This document shows, in pieces, positions 6,269 through 8,578 of a stretch of DNA of 8,578 nt. Made by a program: the position numbers and the translations under genes. Positions within the stretch are counted from its first letter, which is position 1, and the number at the start of each line of letters is the position of its first letter. A model generated the notes under the pieces. That model was not told the origin of the DNA, made no database searches, and was given only the letters and a program-made list of their open reading frames with translations. Origin of the DNA: FW021-bin31 sp964467635 (GTDB lineage Bacteria > Bacteroidota > Bacteroidia > Chitinophagales > Chitinophagaceae); NCBI GenBank assembly GCA_964467635.1, contig CAYXRN010000136.1, forward strand, positions 1 to 8,578, read 5' to 3'.

Positions 6269-6550
6269 TTAAGTCCTTAATTTGCATTCTAGATAAGCAA
6301 TTTTGGACCCGTTGCGTTTTTGCTTGAGAATGTTTCTCGCCACGTTGATGTTTCGATGGTGTACCTTATCACAAAATTTATACATATAACGTATGATCGA
6401 AAGCGTTAGACCTTGTTTGATCCGTCCACATTCGGGGCAGGTTTTACTACCCGGGAAAAACCCATCAATCCATTGGCCTGAATTACACACACTGCCAACC
6501 AATACGGCCGGGAAGACAGGGATAATTTCCCGCTTCCGTTGTTCAACCAT
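6269..6550 (-). pseudogene. tnpB: TnpB (IS605/IS1341-type RNA-guided nuclease) fragment, catalytically dead
   Basis: The minus-strand frame holds the C-terminal part of a TnpB: GQWIDGFFPGSKTCPECG (residues about 25-42), then LTLS, then CDKVHHRNINVARNILKQK (60-78). In intact TnpB this region is a zinc finger with two CxxC pairs followed by HDRDxNAARN, which carries the last RuvC aspartate. Here the first pair (CPEC, 38/41) remains. In the second pair one Cys is replaced by Tyr (57) and only Cys60 is left. HDRD has become HHRN, so both Asp residues are missing. Upstream residues are only loosely TnpB-like, and the N-terminal RuvC and wedge parts are absent. It is a relic from an earlier insertion, sitting between the convergent lipoprotein cluster and the hydrolase gene. 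Confidence 0.8.
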
Positions 6551-6566
6551 GTTGGCTGGGGCGTCA

Positions 6567-6595
6567 TACCGGCAATTCCGACGATCCGGCCGGTA
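6567..6595 (-). other. Stem-loop after the hydrolase gene
   Basis: TACCGGC (6567-6573) and GCCGGTA (6589-6595) form a perfect 7-bp inverted repeat 22 bases past the stop of the minus-strand hydrolase gene. There is no T tract after it on the minus strand, so it is not a textbook intrinsic terminator. It could protect the mRNA 3' end. Confidence 0.3.
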
Positions 6596-6616
6596 CCGTC
6601 AAGCGCTGGCTATGGA

Positions 6617-8392
6617 CTAAAAAGAATTGAGCAAGCTTTTGGCAGTATTCAGGTTTTTATTCCAGTCGGGAGTACGATGAGGACTTGCAAGTTTTTCAAT
6701 AGCTTGGTTTAAGCGGCGTAAGCCTTTCGTGTCATTCTTTTCTTTCAGGGCTTTTATGATTATCCGTGCTTTTTCATAGTCCTGAATACCTTCCCGAAGT
6801 CGTTCAAACCTGATGGAACTCCTGTTTTGGGGATAAACAATATAGGTGTCGCCGGCGGGCCAGGTTCTAAACCTGGAATCCTGTAAAGGGTTCTTTACCC
6901 AGGAATTATAGGCCCACCTCAACATGCCGTCGAATCCATTGGCCAGGGCAAACCAGGCCACATAGACGGATTCCGCCGGATCAGAAAAAGTAAATTGATT
7001 AGGAAACGGATCGCTGCAACAGGTATAAAAAGTACTGTTTAGTCCGCGCCCTCGCCTCATTTCCAGGTCTGTACTTGAGAAAGGGTGGCCGATGGAAATG
7101 CTTATGTCTTCGCTGTTGGGGTACTTTCTGTAGGTTTTATGATTGTCCGCGTAAGAAATACCCAGCTCCGGGGCTACTTTCTTTAACAAATCAAACGCTG
7201 CATCCATCTGCTCGGGCGAGCGCTCATCCATAGCTATATTGGTAATCTCCAACCAACCTTTGGCCCTTAAATGTTTGGAAAAGTCCTTTAAAAAGGGCGT
7301 CCACATTTCTATAAACGCTGCCGTGCCCGGTACGGCTTTCACGTCGACGAACTTTCCTGTGGCGGCGTTTTTGTAATGAATTTCATTGTTCCATGGAATA
7401 ATGGAATAGGCGTTGATCATTTTATTGATCCCCAAGGACAGCATAAAACTTATCCAACGGTCAAAAACAGTGTAATCGTATGTCCAGGAGTCATCCTGGT
7501 TTTTGGTCCAGATAATCATGTCTGCATACGGATCGTAAGTCTGTACATTCCAGGGATCTTTGTTTAAGGTGGCTGTAATCACCTTCTGTCCCGCGTCCGC
7601 CAGCCGCTTCATTACTGGCCTCATCCTCCTAAAATGGGCATCACTCCAGAGCTCCAGGTCGTTGACGCGGGCTACAGCGGAAGGGTGTTGCCAAAAATCC
7701 AAATGATAGGTCCACTGCGCAGGTGGCGGTAGCGTATGCGGGCGCACTTCCAGGTTTAACAGGAGCGTTTTCAACGTTTTTTCGTTTGATTTGATGTGCA
7801 CGGCCGCCTGATAATTACCGGGCACCGCTTCCCTGGGGATGTTCACCGTGATCCAGACCGGCCGCACCGTATTTTTCTCATAATCGAAATATACCAGGTC
7901 ATCCAGCATATCCGGCGAAAGGGATGCCGCAAAATCTTCCGGTTTTCTATGGCCGCAACCTGGTCCAAATTCGTCGGTCATCACATAGCGGACAAAACGG
8001 GCGAAAGCCACGTCTTTCGGTAAGGTAGTTTTGGCATTTTTGAAGGGCCTTATGGTTACCGCAATATTTTTATAATCCCGGCTTCCCCACAGCAACAGCT
8101 GGGCTGAGACACGCTCTCCACGCCATCCCGTTAGCTTTGTCTCGGTTTGCAGGCCAACTGCCGGAATCCGGTGCTTGGCAAACCGCTGGTCTATGGAAGC
8201 AAAAGAAACCTGCAATTCTTGCTTCACCCCGCTCCAGTCAATCAACCTGTCCGCCGTGGAATCGCTAAGTTCTTTAAACTGTCGTCCCTTCTCAAAGACA
8301 TCGTTTATCGTTTTTTGTTGGCCATAAAGGTTAGCGAAGTACAATAAGCTCGCAACAAACAGAATAGATTTGAAGAGTTGTTTCATTTTCAT
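6617..8392 (-). CDS. GH123/DUF4091-family glycoside hydrolase, exported
   Basis: This is a 591-residue exported enzyme. The signal peptide is about residues 1-24 (KSILFVASLLYFANLYG, then QQK) with no lipobox, suggesting a soluble periplasmic or secreted protein. About residues 60-220 form an N-terminal beta-sandwich domain, including LTGWRGERVSAQLLLWGS and PVWITVNIPREAVPGNYQA. About 225-520 form the TIM-barrel catalytic domain, with YHLDFWQHP, WISFMLSLGINKMI and FDGMLRWAYNSW. The adjacent Asp-Glu pair in NIAMDERSPEQ (389-390) fits the catalytic pair of GH123, in which the Glu is the acid/base and the Asp assists the substrate 2-acetamido group. Characterised members release terminal beta-N-acetylgalactosamine; many relatives are untested, so the substrate here is inferred. 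The frame is open to an ATG at 8440, but that ATG lies inside a perfect palindrome and precedes an unlikely leader. The MKMKQLFK start at 8392 is chosen (8386 is the alternative). It is a single minus-strand gene, convergent with the lipoprotein cluster. Confidence 0.85.
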   Translation of the reverse strand: MKMKQLFKSILFVASLLYFANLYGQQKTINDVFEKGRQFKELSDSTADRLIDWSGVKQELQVSFASIDQRFAKHRIPAVGLQTETKLTGWRGERVSAQLLLWGSRDYKNIAVTIRPFKNAKTTLPKDVAFARFVRYVMTDEFGPGCGHRKPEDFAASLSPDMLDDLVYFDYEKNTVRPVWITVNIPREAVPGNYQAAVHIKSNEKTLKTLLLNLEVRPHTLPPPAQWTYHLDFWQHPSAVARVNDLELWSDAHFRRMRPVMKRLADAGQKVITATLNKDPWNVQTYDPYADMIIWTKNQDDSWTYDYTVFDRWISFMLSLGINKMINAYSIIPWNNEIHYKNAATGKFVDVKAVPGTAAFIEMWTPFLKDFSKHLRAKGWLEITNIAMDERSPEQMDAAFDLLKKVAPELGISYADNHKTYRKYPNSEDISISIGHPFSSTDLEMRRGRGLNSTFYTCCSDPFPNQFTFSDPAESVYVAWFALANGFDGMLRWAYNSWVKNPLQDSRFRTWPAGDTYIVYPQNRSSIRFERLREGIQDYEKARIIIKALKEKNDTKGLRRLNQAIEKLASPHRTPDWNKNLNTAKSLLNSF

Positions 8393-8434
8393 TAGGGTTT
8401 TGAAATTAAGAAGTCCACAAATTACGTAAAATAG

Positions 8435-8467
8435 CGTCATTATGCGCCATCAGTACGCATAATGACG
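8435..8467. promoter_or_regulatory. Perfect 12-bp inverted repeat upstream of the hydrolase gene (candidate operator)
   Basis: CGTCATTATGCG (8435-8446) and CGCATAATGACG (8456-8467) are exact reverse complements separated by 9 bases. Half-site centres are 21 bp apart, two helical turns, which suits a dimeric regulator. It lies 43 bases before the chosen start and just beyond the neighbouring TnpB end. No T tract follows on either side, so a terminator is less likely. Confidence 0.5.
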
Positions 8468-8489
8468 ATTTGCGCAGATTATCCGTGAA

Positions 8490-8578
8490 AACGAAGGGGT
8501 GAACTACCCACCCACGGCAGAGGCGATGGGTTGGGCTTCGGGCTTCACAGACCTACGCTTCTCAAAAGAAGTCTGATT
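8490..8578 (-). ncRNA. Right end of an IS605/IS1341-type element and probable omega RNA 3' part
   Basis: In TnpB elements the guide RNA is made from the 3' end of tnpB and the right end, with the guide taken from the flanking DNA. Here CCC-ACCCA (8507-8514) pairs with TGGGT-GGG (8527-8535, one bulged T), followed on the minus strand by GTGGGTAGTTCACCCC. This fold and the GTAGTTCA end are like those of omega RNA scaffolds. If the element ends at TTCA or just beyond, the guide would be about CCCTTCGTTTTCACGGATAA, reading toward the hydrolase gene. The RNA start lies outside the window. The boundary is inferred. Confidence 0.45.
8504..8578 (-). CDS. tnpB: TnpB nuclease, C-terminal fragment (cut by the window edge)
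   Basis: The last 24 codons on the minus strand read NQTSFEKRRSVKPEAQPIAS then AVGG and a TAG stop (8504-8506). This tail, with RRSVKPEAQP, is typical of IS605/IS1341-type TnpB proteins in Bacteroidota, where it overlaps the right-end hairpin. The zinc finger and RuvC residues are outside the window, so activity cannot be judged. It is a different copy from the relic at 6269-6550, because that one already carries its own C-terminal region. Confidence 0.78.
   Translation of the reverse strand, partial: NQTSFEKRRSVKPEAQPIASAVGG

Noticed and set aside
8426..8439. Third copy of the TGACGATTTTTTAC block, upstream of the hydrolase (minus strand, 12 of 14 bases)
   Set aside because: It overlaps the palindrome and leaves too little room for a -7 box at the spacing seen in the other two modules, so I treat it as chance.
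8393..8440. Longer N-terminus for the hydrolase starting at 8440
   Set aside because: The ATG is part of the perfect inverted repeat, and the added residues precede a complete signal peptide starting MKMKQLFK.
1..8578. CRISPR array, tRNA, rRNA, riboswitch or prophage genes
   Set aside because: I saw no regularly spaced direct repeats, no cloverleaf-like segment, and no structural or packaging proteins on either strand.

Overview
The window looks like a stretch of a Bacteroidota chromosome, most likely of the Chitinophagaceae/Sphingobacteriaceae type. The signs are small signal-peptide lipoproteins with charged residues right after the lipobox cysteine (CKKDKK, CSKEG, CDDDEP), weak or absent Shine-Dalgarno sequences, -7 boxes of the TAnnTTTG form, an AraC regulator with a DUF6597-like N-terminus, and a GH123-type glycoside hydrolase. 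This placement is an inference from style, not from a marker gene.

Layout from left to right. Positions 1-140 hold the 3' tail and right-end hairpin of an IS200/IS605 tnpA reading rightward. Positions 388-1200 encode an AraC-family regulator. Positions 1201-1750 carry no intact gene: they hold a reverse-strand ORF remnant (1381-1632) and then a promoter region. Positions 1751-3229 encode two lipoproteins, one with a collagen-like stalk and one with a LamG fold. Positions 3328-3769 are a decayed IS200-type tnpA on the minus strand, with its end hairpin. Positions 4148-6120 are a tight four-gene plus-strand cluster of small exported proteins: a CARDB-like lipoprotein, two tandem lipocalin-like paralogues (one of which has lost its lipobox Cys) and a DUF6252-like lipoprotein. 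A candidate terminator follows at 6151-6194. Positions 6269-6550 are a decayed tnpB fragment. Positions 6617-8392 (minus) encode a GH123/DUF4091 glycoside hydrolase, with a perfect 12-bp inverted repeat upstream. Positions 8504-8578 (minus) are the C-terminus of another TnpB, whose end hairpin and probable omega RNA 3' end point toward the hydrolase gene.

Two themes link the parts. First, both lipoprotein clusters are preceded by the same module: a 26-bp block containing TTGACGATTTNTTAC and a CTATTTTT -7 box at identical spacing. This predicts common control, possibly by the AraC regulator, though nothing in the sequence proves that. Second, IS200/IS605 parts occur at four places in different states of decay, so this is an accessory region repeatedly hit by these elements. 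No CRISPR array, tRNA or rRNA was seen. I found no clear evidence of a wholly new system. The best leads are the shared promoter module, the inverted repeat before the hydrolase, the lipobox mutation and the TnpB end with its candidate guide.
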